Source of the DNA: Bacteroidales bacterium
Lineage (GTDB): Bacteria > Bacteroidota > Bacteroidia > Bacteroidales > F082
Length of the DNA stretch: 64,000 nucleotides
Reading direction: 5' to 3'
NCBI GenBank assembly: GCA_016290215.1
Contig: JAEETH010000001.1
Coordinates: forward strand, 86,798 to 150,797
In this document: positions 1 to 7,495 of the stretch, one piece after another
Position numbering within the stretch: position 1 is the first letter of the stretch
Layout of the letters: each line of letters opens with the position of its first letter
Translations under genes and position numbers: made by a program
The notes under the pieces: model-generated
Databases searched by the model: none
What the model was told of the DNA's origin: nothing
Seen by the model: the letters and a program-made list of their open reading frames with translations, nothing else

Positions 1-433
1 CCGTCGACACGCTGGGACCTTCCAGTCCCACCGAGCCGCCAAAGCCGACCGTCAGGGCGCTGGTGACGATGCTCGACCAGGTGCTGCTGCGGCTGACCTT
101 GCCTTTGTTTTTCGAAATGGCATACAGGATGCCCGGGATGCCGTGGCCGACATCTTTCTTCAGAATATACTTGCAGAACAGGATGGTCAGCAGGATACCG
201 ATAGCAGGGCAGATGAAATAGAGCAGAAAAGAATACTGGAACTGTGCGTTGATGACCAAATCGCGGATGCCATGCGCCAGCTTCTTGATGATGACGGCGG
301 CGGCACCGGCAAGGAATCCCGTCGGGATGCTGAGCAAAATCATGAAACGGCGGTCGGACATGTGGGTCACACGCCACGTGTTGAACTGGTCAATCCATCC
401 GTTGATTTTATCCTTGAAGGTCATCTTTGCCAT
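1..433 (-). CDS. ClC-family chloride channel or H+/Cl- antiporter (N-terminal part, runs off the window)
   Basis: The minus-strand frame starts at ATG 433 and is still open at base 1, giving about 144 residues. It begins MAKMTFKDKINGW, followed by hydrophobic segments and GHGIPGILYA. The last visible part reads GSVGLEGPSVST, which corresponds to the ClC selectivity and gating motif GxxxGREGP; the gating Glu is present and the preceding Arg is Leu, as is common in Bacteroidota members. ClC proteins are integral membrane anion channels or exchangers. The rest of the gene, including any C-terminal CBS domains, lies outside the window. An in-frame ATG at 424 is an alternative start. Divergent from xth; I see no clear promoter in the 240-base gap between them. 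Family call is confident; channel versus antiporter cannot be decided. Confidence 0.88.
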   Translation of the reverse strand, partial: MAKMTFKDKINGWIDQFNTWRVTHMSDRRFMILLSIPTGFLAGAAAVIIKKLAHGIRDLVINAQFQYSFLLYFICPAIGILLTILFCKYILKKDVGHGIPGILYAISKNKGKVSRSSTWSSIVTSALTVGFGGSVGLEGPSVST

Positions 434-673
434 TTTGCGGCCGCTAAAATAGGAAAAAGTAACGCGCAACGAAAAAAGAAATGAGATTTTCACTATTTTC
501 GCAGCGTAATAGTATTTTGATTGCTTCGCAAGAAATCTATCAAAAATCAACATTGAAAATCTGTCAAATCACAAAGAAGAGAAAAAACAGACAAACACAA
601 AGATTTTATAAGATTTTGAAAAACAGATTTTTGAATGATTTCTACACGAAGTGTATCCCATAACAAGAACACC

Positions 674-1435
674 ATGAAGATTGTCAGCTACAACGTGAAC
701 GGCATCCGCGCGGCCATCAACAAGGGCCTGATGCAATGGATCAACGACTACCAACCCGACGTGCTCTGCTTCCAAGAGCTGAAAGCCACGCCCGACCAAA
801 TCCCCTTGATGGACTTCGAAATGATGGGCTATCACCATTATTGGTTTCCCGCGCAGAAGAAAGGCTACAGCGGCGTGGGTCTCATCACGAAGCAGGAGCC
901 TGACAACGTGGTCTATGGCATGAATGAGCCCCTTTACGACAACGAAGGGCGCTTCCTCCGTGCCGACTTCGGCGACCTCTCGGTGGTGAGTGTCTACCAT
1001 CCCTCGGGCACCACGGGCGACGAGCGCCAAGCCTTCAAGATGGTGTGGCTCGACTTCTTCCGCAACTACGTCAACACATTGAGGAAAGAGCGCCCTAACC
1101 TCGTGCTTTCGGGCGACTACAACATCTGCCACGAGGACATCGACATCAACAACCCGAGGAAGCACGACACCTCGTCGGGATTCCTGCCTGAGGAACGCCA
1201 ATGGATGACCGACTTCCTCAGCGACGGCTACATCGACACGTTCCGTCACTTAGTGAAGGAGCCCAACCGTTACAGTTGGTGGAGCTTCCGTGCCGGTGCC
1301 CGACAGAAGAACCTTGGCTGGCGCATCGACTACCATATCGTGACCGACAACATGAAGGACCGCATCGCTGGCGTCGACATCCTGCCCGAGGTGATGCAAT
1401 CCGACCACTGCCCTATTGTTTTGGAGTTAAAGTAG
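674..1435 (+). CDS. xth: Exodeoxyribonuclease III (Mg-dependent AP endonuclease/3'-exonuclease)
   Basis: The 253-residue protein has the full endonuclease/exonuclease/phosphatase fold of the ExoIII/APE1 family: MKIVSYNVNGIR at the N terminus, CFQELKA with the metal-binding Glu, SGDYNICH with the catalytic Asp-x-Asn, and SDHCPIVLE at the C terminus with the Asp-His pair. It acts in the cytoplasm in base-excision repair, cutting 5' of abasic sites and removing blocked 3' ends. The frame is open upstream to 635, but ATG 674 is chosen because the family signature begins exactly there and the upstream codons look like leader sequence. It is followed by a family A composite repeat, not by another gene, so it is probably monocistronic. 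Length is normal for the family. Confidence 0.94.
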   Translation: MKIVSYNVNGIRAAINKGLMQWINDYQPDVLCFQELKATPDQIPLMDFEMMGYHHYWFPAQKKGYSGVGLITKQEPDNVVYGMNEPLYDNEGRFLRADFGDLSVVSVYHPSGTTGDERQAFKMVWLDFFRNYVNTLRKERPNLVLSGDYNICHEDIDINNPRKHDTSSGFLPEERQWMTDFLSDGYIDTFRHLVKEPNRYSWWSFRAGARQKNLGWRIDYHIVTDNMKDRIAGVDILPEVMQSDHCPIVLELK

Positions 1436-1439
1436 CAGT

Positions 1440-1605
1440 CAGCCTCCCATGTCATGCCACCGGGGGCATGTGCGAGAGCAGGCATCTTTGGGAGGCGGTA
1501 CAAAAAAGTTGAAACCCAATACGACGGCCTCAACAGGCATAGATCCCAGGCCTTTACCCCCATGCCATCGCAGGGATGACATACCTGTTGAGGCCTGTAA
1601 ACAAC
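1440..1605. repeat. Family A composite repeat, reverse orientation (two inverted hairpins)
   Basis: Fills the 3' flank of xth. The first hairpin pairs 1442-1449 (GCCTCCCA) with 1489-1496 and carries the core ATGTCATGCC facing GGCATCTTT. The second pairs 1526-1537 (GGCCTCAACAGG) perfectly with 1584-1595 and carries ATAGATCCC facing GGGATGACAT. A spacer of about 28 bases (1498-1525) separates them. Read on the minus strand the order is hairpin 1, GTC, spacer, CCGCCTCC, hairpin 2, the same as the composites at 25.4-26.6 kb. The GGCCTCAACAGG arm is shared with the copies at 25420, 25680 and 26423. Confidence 0.85.
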
Positions 1606-1644
1606 CTTTTTCAAAAACACTTGTCGTCATTTCGGAAAAAGTTG

Positions 1645-1652
1645 TACCTTTG
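1645..1652 (+). promoter_or_regulatory. Promoter -7 box TACCTTTG for tRNA-Arg
   Basis: Perfect match to the Bacteroidota -7 consensus TAnnTTTG, 29 bases upstream of the mature tRNA 5' end, with a weak TTGT at 1621-1624 in the -33 position. Confidence 0.7.
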
Positions 1653-1681
1653 CCGCGTCATTCCGCGACAACGTAACCAAG

Positions 1682-1753
1682 GGCCTAATAGTTCAAGGGA
1701 TAGAACGGAAGTTTCCTAAACTTTAAATCTAGGTTCGAGTCCTAGTTGGGCTA
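1682..1753 (+). tRNA. tRNA-Arg, anticodon CCT
   Basis: A 72-nt cloverleaf can be drawn by hand. The acceptor GGCCTAA (1682-1688) pairs with TTGGGCT (1746-1752) using two G-U wobbles. Then come TA at 8-9, D-stem GTTC/GAAC, anticodon stem GAAGT/ACTTT with loop TTCCTAA (anticodon CCT, reading AGG), a 4-nt variable loop, and T-arm CTAGG-TTCGAGT-CCTAG. The discriminator is A. CCA is not encoded, so it must be added by nucleotidyltransferase. The gene has its own promoter (1645) and a strong terminator (1761-1808). Confidence 0.96.
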
Positions 1754-1760
1754 CAAAGCG

Positions 1761-1808
1761 GCCGCTATAACTAAATAAAAATCAATTAGTTATAGCGGCT
1801 TTTGTTTT
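1761..1808 (+). terminator. Intrinsic terminator of tRNA-Arg
   Basis: A 14-bp perfect stem, 1761-1774 (GCCGCTATAACTAA) with 1786-1799, has an 11-nt A-rich loop and is followed by TTTTGTTTT. It starts 8 bases after the tRNA. The remaining gap to 1864 holds nothing I recognise. Confidence 0.93.
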
Positions 1809-1864
1809 CAATAACTGACACTTTTTTGCCACCAAGTCCCACCTTCGTGACATTGAAACCTGCC

Positions 1865-2512
1865 TTATCCATAAACCACTTCAAACGCCCGCTCCAACCT
1901 CGGCATGATGGGTGAGAAATGTGTCCCTTCGACCAACTCGAATGTGACAGAAGCATTGGTTTTCTCTTTTAGGATATTGGCACCGGCAAGGGTTCTCTCC
2001 TCCACTGTCGACATCCTTTTTTCCTTGGCGTTTTTCTCTTTCTCGCCCAACAACATACAAACTTTTTCCAGTTGAGGTGATGGCGTTTGTTCTTGCATCC
2101 ACTCGACGAGGCCATCGTACCACAACGACCCAGATATGCTGATGATGTTGGTGAATGCATCAGTATTGAACGCCGACCACACCGCAAACAAGCCCGACAA
2201 CGAAACGCCCAAGAGGGTCTTTTCAGTATCCTCTATGCCCAAATCCTTTTCCGTATTAGGGATAATCTCAAGGGCCAGTTTGTTGAGAAACGTCGCTGCC
2301 TTCCCTCCAAAAGGCTTCGCTTTCTTGAACACGCCCTTTGCCGGCCAAGGTGTTAGGTCGTCGTTCCAGTTGACGTCTTCTATCACGACAATGGAAACGC
2401 CGTATTTCTCAGACAGTCCTTTCAAACCATCATCCAAATCCTTCCTGATTCCTTCGGGCAGGATCATATAGCAGATTTTGTTGGTATTTTGCTTGAAGAA
2501 AGGCAGTGGCAT
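1865..2512 (-). CDS. Alpha/beta-hydrolase, putative esterase (esterase D / IroE-Fes type)
   Basis: A 215-residue protein without a signal peptide. The nucleophile elbow is GVSLSG (Ser in a G-x-S-x-S-G setting), and a late GTHFSP probably supplies the catalytic His. In between, IISISGSLWYDG resembles the segment after the nucleophile in the COG2819 family of enterochelin-esterase-like hydrolases. It is shorter than most members (about 250-300 residues), the missing part being at the N terminus, so the usual strand region before the elbow is compact. The substrate cannot be inferred. It is cytoplasmic unless a start was missed. It lies downstream of the DPP11 gene on the same strand, separated by that gene's terminator, so it is likely expressed separately or by readthrough. 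Confidence 0.7.
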   Translation of the reverse strand: MPLPFFKQNTNKICYMILPEGIRKDLDDGLKGLSEKYGVSIVVIEDVNWNDDLTPWPAKGVFKKAKPFGGKAATFLNKLALEIIPNTEKDLGIEDTEKTLLGVSLSGLFAVWSAFNTDAFTNIISISGSLWYDGLVEWMQEQTPSPQLEKVCMLLGEKEKNAKEKRMSTVEERTLAGANILKEKTNASVTFELVEGTHFSPIMPRLERAFEVVYG

Positions 2513-2592
2513 CGGAGCTTAGTTTTTCGATGGACAAAAATGCAAAATAATCGGCAAACTCCAGGAAAGGATCGCATTACAAAAGCATAAAA

Positions 2593-2651
2593 TTGCAGAC
2601 TTTCGGACCATAACGTCTAAAAATTTCGACTTATAGCCCAAAAGTCTGCAA
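2593..2651 (-). terminator. Terminator downstream of the DPP11 gene
   Basis: 14-nt arms TTGCAGACTTTCGG (2593-2606) and 2638-2651 pair with one mismatch across a 31-nt loop. On the minus strand the stem is followed by ATTTTATGCTTTTG. It sits 8 bases after the stop of the peptidase gene at 2659. Confidence 0.65.
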
Positions 2652-2658
2652 ATCACAC

Positions 2659-4794
2659 TTACTCCACTATCGTCATCTCGTCGATCAGATGTCCAGCACC
2701 TGCGAACTTGTCGATGATGAAGAGCACGTAGCGGATGTCGACGCTGATGTTGCGGCAGATGTCGGGGTCGTAGATGAGGTCGCTCATCGTGCCCTCCCAG
2801 CAACGGTCGAAGTTGAGGCCAAGCAGCTGACCTTCGGCATTCAATATCGGGCTGCCCGAGTTGCCACCCGTGGTGTGGACGCTGGCGGTGAAGGCCACAT
2901 GCATGGTGCCGTCTTTGTCGGCGTAACGACCATAGTCCTTATTATTATATAGCTCCTTCAGGCGCGGCTCCACCACATAGTCGTAGATGTCGGGATTCTC
3001 CTTTTGCATGATGCCTTCAAGGGTGGTGAAGTGACGGAAGGTCTTGCCGTCCTGAGGCTTGAAGCCCTCCACCTTGCCGTAGGTGACACGCAGCGTGAAG
3101 TTGGCATCGGGCGAGAAACGCTTCTCAGGTTCCATCTCCATCTGTCCTTTCATGTAGATGCGGCGCAGGCGGTCAATGTCGTTATTGAGGCTCGAAATAT
3201 GACTATACACCTCGTTGCGATAGAAGCCAATCAGGCTTTGGTAAATCTTCAAAGCAGGGTCGTTGGCCAACTTCTTGACCTTGTTAGGCTTGAAATCATC
3301 CAACAGTTCGTTCACCTTGGCCTCATCTGTAAACATCGACTTGGCGAAAAGCTTGTCCACATACTCGTCCACATCTTTGATGTCGTTGAGGAAGTCGGGG
3401 CGGAAGTCGGCAGGCTGTGCCTTCAGGTATTCCTTGAGAAGCATGGCGGCCACTTCCCTGTCGATGGGTTCGTAATAGTCCTTGAAGAAACTGGCAGAGG
3501 TGCCTTTCAACTGGTATAATATGCGGTCGATGTCTTCCTGCGGGGTGTCTTTAGTCACATCCAACAGACGGACAAAACGTCCTGCGAAGCTGACGAGTTC
3601 AATGCGGAGACCTGCTTCAGCCATATACGTATAGGCCAGTTCGTATGGTTCAAGCTCTTTGTAGCTTTGCTTGAAGTCTTTGAGCAAATTGGCGTACATG
3701 TAACGGCTGCGCGACTGCATCACCCAGTCGTAAAAACGGCCTTCATATTCATGTTTCTTCTCCACGCCATGGAAATGGTTAATGCCCTCGGTCACACCCA
3801 TCCACTTCTTCCAGCCGTTGCCGAGACCAGCGTGCTTGGAAGCATATTGGATGCGCACCTTGGGGTCTTGTTCCTGATATTTGTTGTAGATGTCGAGCAC
3901 CTTGCCACGCAGGTCAACCATGATGGGGTCGATGAGGTTGGCTTCTTGGTCGACAGCCACGGCGGGCAGGTATTCGTTGGTGCGGGCGGGATAGCCGAAC
4001 ACAAAGGCAAAGTCGCCTTCTTCGGCGCCTTTCAACGAGATGTCGAGGTGCTTGGCGGGCTTGTAGGGCACATTGTCCTTGTCGTACACTGCCGGATGAC
4101 CGTCCTTGTCGGCATAAACACGGAAGATGCTGAAGTCGCCCGTGTGACGAGGCCATACCCAGTTGTCGGTGTCGCCACCAAACTTGCCGATATTGCTCGG
4201 CGGACAGCCCACGAGGCGCACGTCGGTGTAGACCTCGTTGAGCAGCAAGTAATACTCATTGCCCAAGAAGAACGGCTTAATGCTGACCTTATATTTCGTC
4301 TCCTTCTCGGTGGCAGCAACGATTTTTTTGATGTTTTCGTCAATCTTGGCCTGACGCTCGGCTTCGGGAGTGTCAATGTTGACCCCTTCAAGCACCCGCT
4401 CGGTCACGTCGCGCATCTCTCGAAGGAAGATGACGCTGAGGCCAGGGCAAGGCAATTCTTCTCCCCTATTCATGGCCCAGAAGCCGTTGGTGAGGTAGTC
4501 GTGCTCCACGGAGCTGTGTTTTTGGATGTAATCGTAGCCGCAATGGTGGTTGGTGAGCAGCAGACCGTAGTCGCTGACGATTTCGCCAGTGCAGCCACCG
4601 CCAAAGAGCACGATGGCGTCTTTCAAGCTGCTGTGGTTAATGCTGTAAATATCTTCAGCAGTGATTTTCATGCCCATCTCCTGCATTTCTTTCTCGTTGT
4701 ATTGCAGCAACATGGGAATCCACATGCCTTCGCCGGCAAAGAGGAAGGCTGGGAAGAGGACCATAAAGGCCGTTAATAAATGGAATCGTTTCAT
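2659..4794 (-). CDS. dpp11: S46 dipeptidyl-peptidase, DPP11-like (Asp/Glu-specific)
   Basis: 711 residues with a signal peptide (MKRFHLLTAFMVLFPAFLFA). S46 peptidases are periplasmic or surface serine exopeptidases that cut dipeptides from the N terminus of peptides for growth on protein. The triad is visible: His84 in LLTNHHCG, Asp220 in RHTGDFS and Ser646 in GGNSGSP. Eighteen residues after the Ser, in LNFDRCWEG, stands Arg664. In the family an Arg at this site marks DPP11 (P1 Asp/Glu) while Gly marks DPP7 (hydrophobic P1), so acidic specificity is inferred. Length matches the family (about 710-720). The gene is bracketed by a terminator at 2593 and a GTAGAGACG hairpin at 4822, so it is probably a single-gene unit. 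Confidence 0.93.
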   Translation of the reverse strand: MKRFHLLTAFMVLFPAFLFAGEGMWIPMLLQYNEKEMQEMGMKITAEDIYSINHSSLKDAIVLFGGGCTGEIVSDYGLLLTNHHCGYDYIQKHSSVEHDYLTNGFWAMNRGEELPCPGLSVIFLREMRDVTERVLEGVNIDTPEAERQAKIDENIKKIVAATEKETKYKVSIKPFFLGNEYYLLLNEVYTDVRLVGCPPSNIGKFGGDTDNWVWPRHTGDFSIFRVYADKDGHPAVYDKDNVPYKPAKHLDISLKGAEEGDFAFVFGYPARTNEYLPAVAVDQEANLIDPIMVDLRGKVLDIYNKYQEQDPKVRIQYASKHAGLGNGWKKWMGVTEGINHFHGVEKKHEYEGRFYDWVMQSRSRYMYANLLKDFKQSYKELEPYELAYTYMAEAGLRIELVSFAGRFVRLLDVTKDTPQEDIDRILYQLKGTSASFFKDYYEPIDREVAAMLLKEYLKAQPADFRPDFLNDIKDVDEYVDKLFAKSMFTDEAKVNELLDDFKPNKVKKLANDPALKIYQSLIGFYRNEVYSHISSLNNDIDRLRRIYMKGQMEMEPEKRFSPDANFTLRVTYGKVEGFKPQDGKTFRHFTTLEGIMQKENPDIYDYVVEPRLKELYNNKDYGRYADKDGTMHVAFTASVHTTGGNSGSPILNAEGQLLGLNFDRCWEGTMSDLIYDPDICRNISVDIRYVLFIIDKFAGAGHLIDEMTIVE

Positions 4795-4821
4795 TGATGA
4801 GTTTTTTTTAATCCAATAATA

Positions 4822-4849
4822 GTAGAGACGCAGTTTGCCACGTCTCTAC
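4822..4849. repeat. Family D hairpin (GTAGAGACG)
   Basis: A perfect 9-bp stem GTAGAGACG/CGTCTCTAC with a 10-nt loop, in the gap between the DUF6935-like gene and the peptidase gene. The same arm recurs at 18874-18903, and degenerate forms occur at 13080 and 20690. On the minus strand it follows the stop at 4865 and may act as a terminator, though the T-run lies some distance away. Confidence 0.75.
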
Positions 4850-4864
4850 ATGTTTTTCATTCTG

Positions 4865-5509
4865 TTATTCCAAACCATGCCATTCATCCGTGGCATCGAA
4901 GTCGATTTCCTTGCATTGGGTGAGAATGGCGGGGCAATTGGAGACGCGATAGTATGGATCGCCATGCTGTTGCACCACGTCGACGTTGCGCCAATGGGTG
5001 TCGTAGCCATCGCTGTAGAGTTGGAAGTACTTCACATATCCTTTCAGCAATTGTGAACGTTCGTCATTGGGACGGACAGGGTCTCTACGCACCTCAATAG
5101 TGAAAGGTTTGTTGGGGTTGTAGCCATTGGCGGGTGTGGCACCTTTGAAGCACGATGACACCAAATAAGGTCGTGAATAAGAGTCGTTCGGGCGATAGAG
5201 TTCGTCCAGACGGCGTGTCACAGAGGTGAGATTGGTGCTCGTGTTATTGAGGTTCAGGCATTCTCGGCCAACGTTCTTGTCGCGGCGATACATTTCCATG
5301 GCCACAAGTTGCAGCATGATGCAGCCTTCGGGTGTGGTGCCCAATTCGGCTTGCAGGGCTTTGAATTCGTCGAGGGTTGTCGGGATAGCCTCAATGCTCA
5401 CTTTGCCGTCTTGAACTTTCGAGACTCCAATTTGTGCATTGGCCGTGTTGATGCCAAGCACCATGATGATTGGCAAAGCCAAAGTCGTTAAAAGGTTGGT
5501 CTTTTTCAT
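4865..5509 (-). CDS. Secreted protein, DUF6935-like
   Basis: 214 residues: signal peptide MKKTNLLTTLALPIIMVLGINTANA cleaved near AQIG, then a single soluble domain. The body has an N-terminal IGVSKVQDGKVSI strand, TPEGCIMLQLVAMEMY, LDELYRPNDSYSRPYLVSS and GATPANGYNPNKPFTIEV. I recall this pattern from Prevotella proteins grouped as DUF6935, whose function is unknown. No catalytic motif or lipobox is seen. Three or four Cys in the mature part may form disulphides in the periplasm. It has its own -7 box at 5570. The family name is from memory and should be confirmed with a profile search. Confidence 0.75.
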   Translation of the reverse strand: MKKTNLLTTLALPIIMVLGINTANAQIGVSKVQDGKVSIEAIPTTLDEFKALQAELGTTPEGCIMLQLVAMEMYRRDKNVGRECLNLNNTSTNLTSVTRRLDELYRPNDSYSRPYLVSSCFKGATPANGYNPNKPFTIEVRRDPVRPNDERSQLLKGYVKYFQLYSDGYDTHWRNVDVVQQHGDPYYRVSNCPAILTQCKEIDFDATDEWHGLE

Positions 5510-5569
5510 CGCATTAGGATTTAGTTATTGATATTGATTAATTGTGTCACACGATAGGGTTTAACCCTG

Positions 5570-5577
5570 CAAAGGTA
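5570..5577 (-). promoter_or_regulatory. Promoter -7 box (minus strand TACCTTTG)
   Basis: Exact TAnnTTTG on the minus strand, 60 bases upstream of the DUF6935-like start codon at 5509. Confidence 0.6.
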
Positions 5578-5620
5578 ATGACTTTTTCGGGAATGGCAAA
5601 ACAAAATGGTGTTTTGGGTT

Positions 5621-5920
5621 TTAGTCCCAAAAGTAGAAGAAACTCACCACACGGCAAAACAACTCGCGATACCAAGTTTGTTTCAGCTCCAAGTCCACGT
5701 CTTTGGTGCGGCTACGAAACACATGGAACTTATAGAAAAGATTGTGTGACCGCCATTCGCGTACTTGCGACTCCAAATCACGTTGGTTGACAGCCATTTC
5801 CGGAGATGACGTGTCACGTAATTCCTGCAAATAAGCACGCATGTCTTCCTTGCTCGTGACAAGACACGAGTCCTCGATATGGGTACCAGTCGGGGTGGTT
5901 ATGGCGTTGTCGATTTGCAT
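5621..5920 (-). CDS. Small conserved hypothetical protein
   Basis: 99 residues with no signal peptide. It has an acidic, helical N-terminal half (SKEDMRAYLQELRD, NQRDLESQVREWRSH) and a conserved-looking centre, NLFYKFHVFRSRTKDVDLE, then an aromatic C terminus ending SFFYFWD. I recall short Bacteroidota proteins with a similar EWRxHN...FRSRTKDVDL block but know of no function. It lies downstream of the MATE gene on the same strand with a 61-base gap filled by a family B palindrome, so it may share that transcript. Codon use and the lack of a better frame here support it as real, but this is one of the weaker gene calls. Confidence 0.6.
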   Translation of the reverse strand: MQIDNAITTPTGTHIEDSCLVTSKEDMRAYLQELRDTSSPEMAVNQRDLESQVREWRSHNLFYKFHVFRSRTKDVDLELKQTWYRELFCRVVSFFYFWD

Positions 5921-5932
5921 TTTTTATTGTGT

Positions 5933-5981
5933 CGGCCCTTCGACCCTTCGAGTTTCCTCAGGGACCGCGGGCTCAGGTACC
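5933..5981. repeat. Family B palindromic repeat, degenerate copy
   Basis: Contains CGGCCCTTCGAC followed by CTCAGGGACC, the two halves of family B, with a short internal duplication (CCCTTCGA twice), then GGGCTCAGGTACC. It ends at the stop codon of the MATE gene. Relatives are at 28599, 29973, 33968, 34021, 40548 and 40591. Confidence 0.65.
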
Positions 5982-7352
5982 TTAGTTTTCTGTAGGTTTA
6001 AAAACATGCCGTTGAGTGAGCATAAGTAAGAAAGCAAGCACCGCGCCAAGAAAATCGGATATGGTCATGGAGGCCCAAACGCCCGTCAAGCCCAAGCCGC
6101 CAGCATTGACAAACAAAGGCGGAATAAGGTAAATCATCGGGGCAAGGAACAGCACCTGACGCGATAGGCTGGTGACAATGGCAATCCAAGGCTTGTCGAT
6201 GCTTTGGAAGAAATTGGAATTGGTAATGGTGAAGCCCACCAAAGGGAACATCACCATCATGAAACGCATAGCGGGAACGCCGATTTGGATGAGCTCCTCC
6301 TCTTTGGTGAAGGCTCGGAGCAACACTTGCGGAATGGTCAAAGCCAAAAGTGCACCTACGAATCCTATCAAAACGTTGACTTTCATCGTCAAAGTGTAGA
6401 CCGACTTCAATCGGAGAGGATGCCCTGCGCCGTAGTTATAGCCCGCAATAGGCTGCATACCCTGACACACACCAAGGATAAGCATGATGCTCAAACTACC
6501 AAAGGTGTTGACAATGCCGTAGGCCCCCACCGCCAAATCGCCACCATAATGTATCAGCTGGCTGTTGAGCAAAGCCACCACACCCGAAGCCGCAACATTC
6601 ATCAGGAATGGACTCATGCCGATGAGCAAGATATTACGGAAGATATACAACTTAGGTTTCCACGCATGACGACGGAAACGGATAAACGAACTCCTTTGCA
6701 AGAAATGCCAAATGGCAACGACACCCGTGCAGCTCATGGAGATGGTTGTGGCCCATGCCGCACCAGCGATGCCCCAATCCAAGGCGTAGATAAACAAGGC
6801 ATCGAGGCCTATGTTAAGGATGGCACCGCTCACCATAATCCACATCGACTTTTTGGGATAGCCCGTGGCACGAATCAAGCCAGTAAGGTTAAAAGTGACC
6901 GTGGTCATAAACATACCTGGAAGCACGATGTCCATATACTCGCGGGCGAAGGCGATGGTATCAGCGGAGGCACCAAACAAAGTCAGGATTTTGTCCATAA
7001 AGAGGTAGCCACCTGTAACGAAGAGAATGCCAAAGAAGAAGGTCAGCAACATGCTGTTACCCAAAATATCTTCGGCCCAGTTGTAATCTTTTTTGCCTAA
7101 TACGATGGACATTCGTGCCGAAGAACCTACGCCCACCAGCGATCCGAAAGCGTGGATAATGTTCATGATGGGCATGGTGATGGCCAAGCCCGCAATAGCA
7201 AGCGCACCCACACATTGTCCCAAAAACACGCGGTCTACGATATTATATACCGATGCAATAATCTGGCTGACGATAGACGGCAGTGCATACATCCACAGCA
7301 AACGGCCAATACTCTTTGTCTCTAATTCCTTCGTCCTGTCGATAGATTCCAT
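5982..7352 (-). CDS. MATE-family multidrug/Na+ antiporter
   Basis: 456 residues starting MESIDRTKELETKSIGRLLWMYALPSIVSQII, which is the typical MATE opening. About twelve transmembrane segments in two repeated halves follow, including VDRVFLGQCVG in TM2 and ASVYNIV. It would export cationic compounds or other toxic metabolites using a Na+ or H+ gradient; substrates cannot be told from sequence. The frame is open to 7469, but ATG 7352 is chosen because the family begins there, a purine-rich AAGGGGA stands just before it (unusual in this group), and the -7 box at 7373-7380 would lie inside the longer version. Divergent from the LysM operon with a compact shared promoter region. Confidence 0.92.
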   Translation of the reverse strand: MESIDRTKELETKSIGRLLWMYALPSIVSQIIASVYNIVDRVFLGQCVGALAIAGLAITMPIMNIIHAFGSLVGVGSSARMSIVLGKKDYNWAEDILGNSMLLTFFFGILFVTGGYLFMDKILTLFGASADTIAFAREYMDIVLPGMFMTTVTFNLTGLIRATGYPKKSMWIMVSGAILNIGLDALFIYALDWGIAGAAWATTISMSCTGVVAIWHFLQRSSFIRFRRHAWKPKLYIFRNILLIGMSPFLMNVAASGVVALLNSQLIHYGGDLAVGAYGIVNTFGSLSIMLILGVCQGMQPIAGYNYGAGHPLRLKSVYTLTMKVNVLIGFVGALLALTIPQVLLRAFTKEEELIQIGVPAMRFMMVMFPLVGFTITNSNFFQSIDKPWIAIVTSLSRQVLFLAPMIYLIPPLFVNAGGLGLTGVWASMTISDFLGAVLAFLLMLTQRHVFKPTEN

Positions 7353-7372
7353 TCCCCTTGAATTTGAAGGCG

Positions 7373-7380
7373 CAAAAGTA
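7373..7380 (-). promoter_or_regulatory. Promoter -7 box for the MATE gene (minus strand TACTTTTG)
   Basis: An exact TAnnTTTG 21 bases from the chosen start at 7352. Its position rules out the longer reading frame. Confidence 0.65.
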
Positions 7381-7415
7381 GCAAAAAAATGGTTATAGTT
7401 TATCGAAATAGCAGG

Positions 7416-7445
7416 TTTCAAATCCAAAAGATTTCCGTATCTTTG
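7416..7445 (+). promoter_or_regulatory. Promoter for the LysM/SGNH/MBOAT operon
   Basis: TTTC at 7416-7419 and TATCTTTG at 7438-7445 with an 18-base spacer, close to the Bacteroidota -33/-7 pattern. The start codon of the first gene is 50 bases further on. Confidence 0.7.
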
Positions 7446-7495
7446 CCGTTCCTTTCTTGAACCCACCAAAAAGGTTCTTCAATTTTTATAAAATA

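Noticed and set aside
1449-1676. Short open frame between xth and tRNA-Arg
   Set aside because: It is entirely made of family A repeat and promoter sequence and its translation resembles no protein.
3667-4776. Long open frame (369 codons) on the plus strand opposite the DPP11 gene
   Set aside because: It is a codon-bias shadow of the well-supported peptidase gene on the minus strand. It has no recognisable domain and no promoter.
7352-7469. Longer N terminus of the MATE protein
   Set aside because: The extension is charged and unlike the family, and the -7 box lies inside it.
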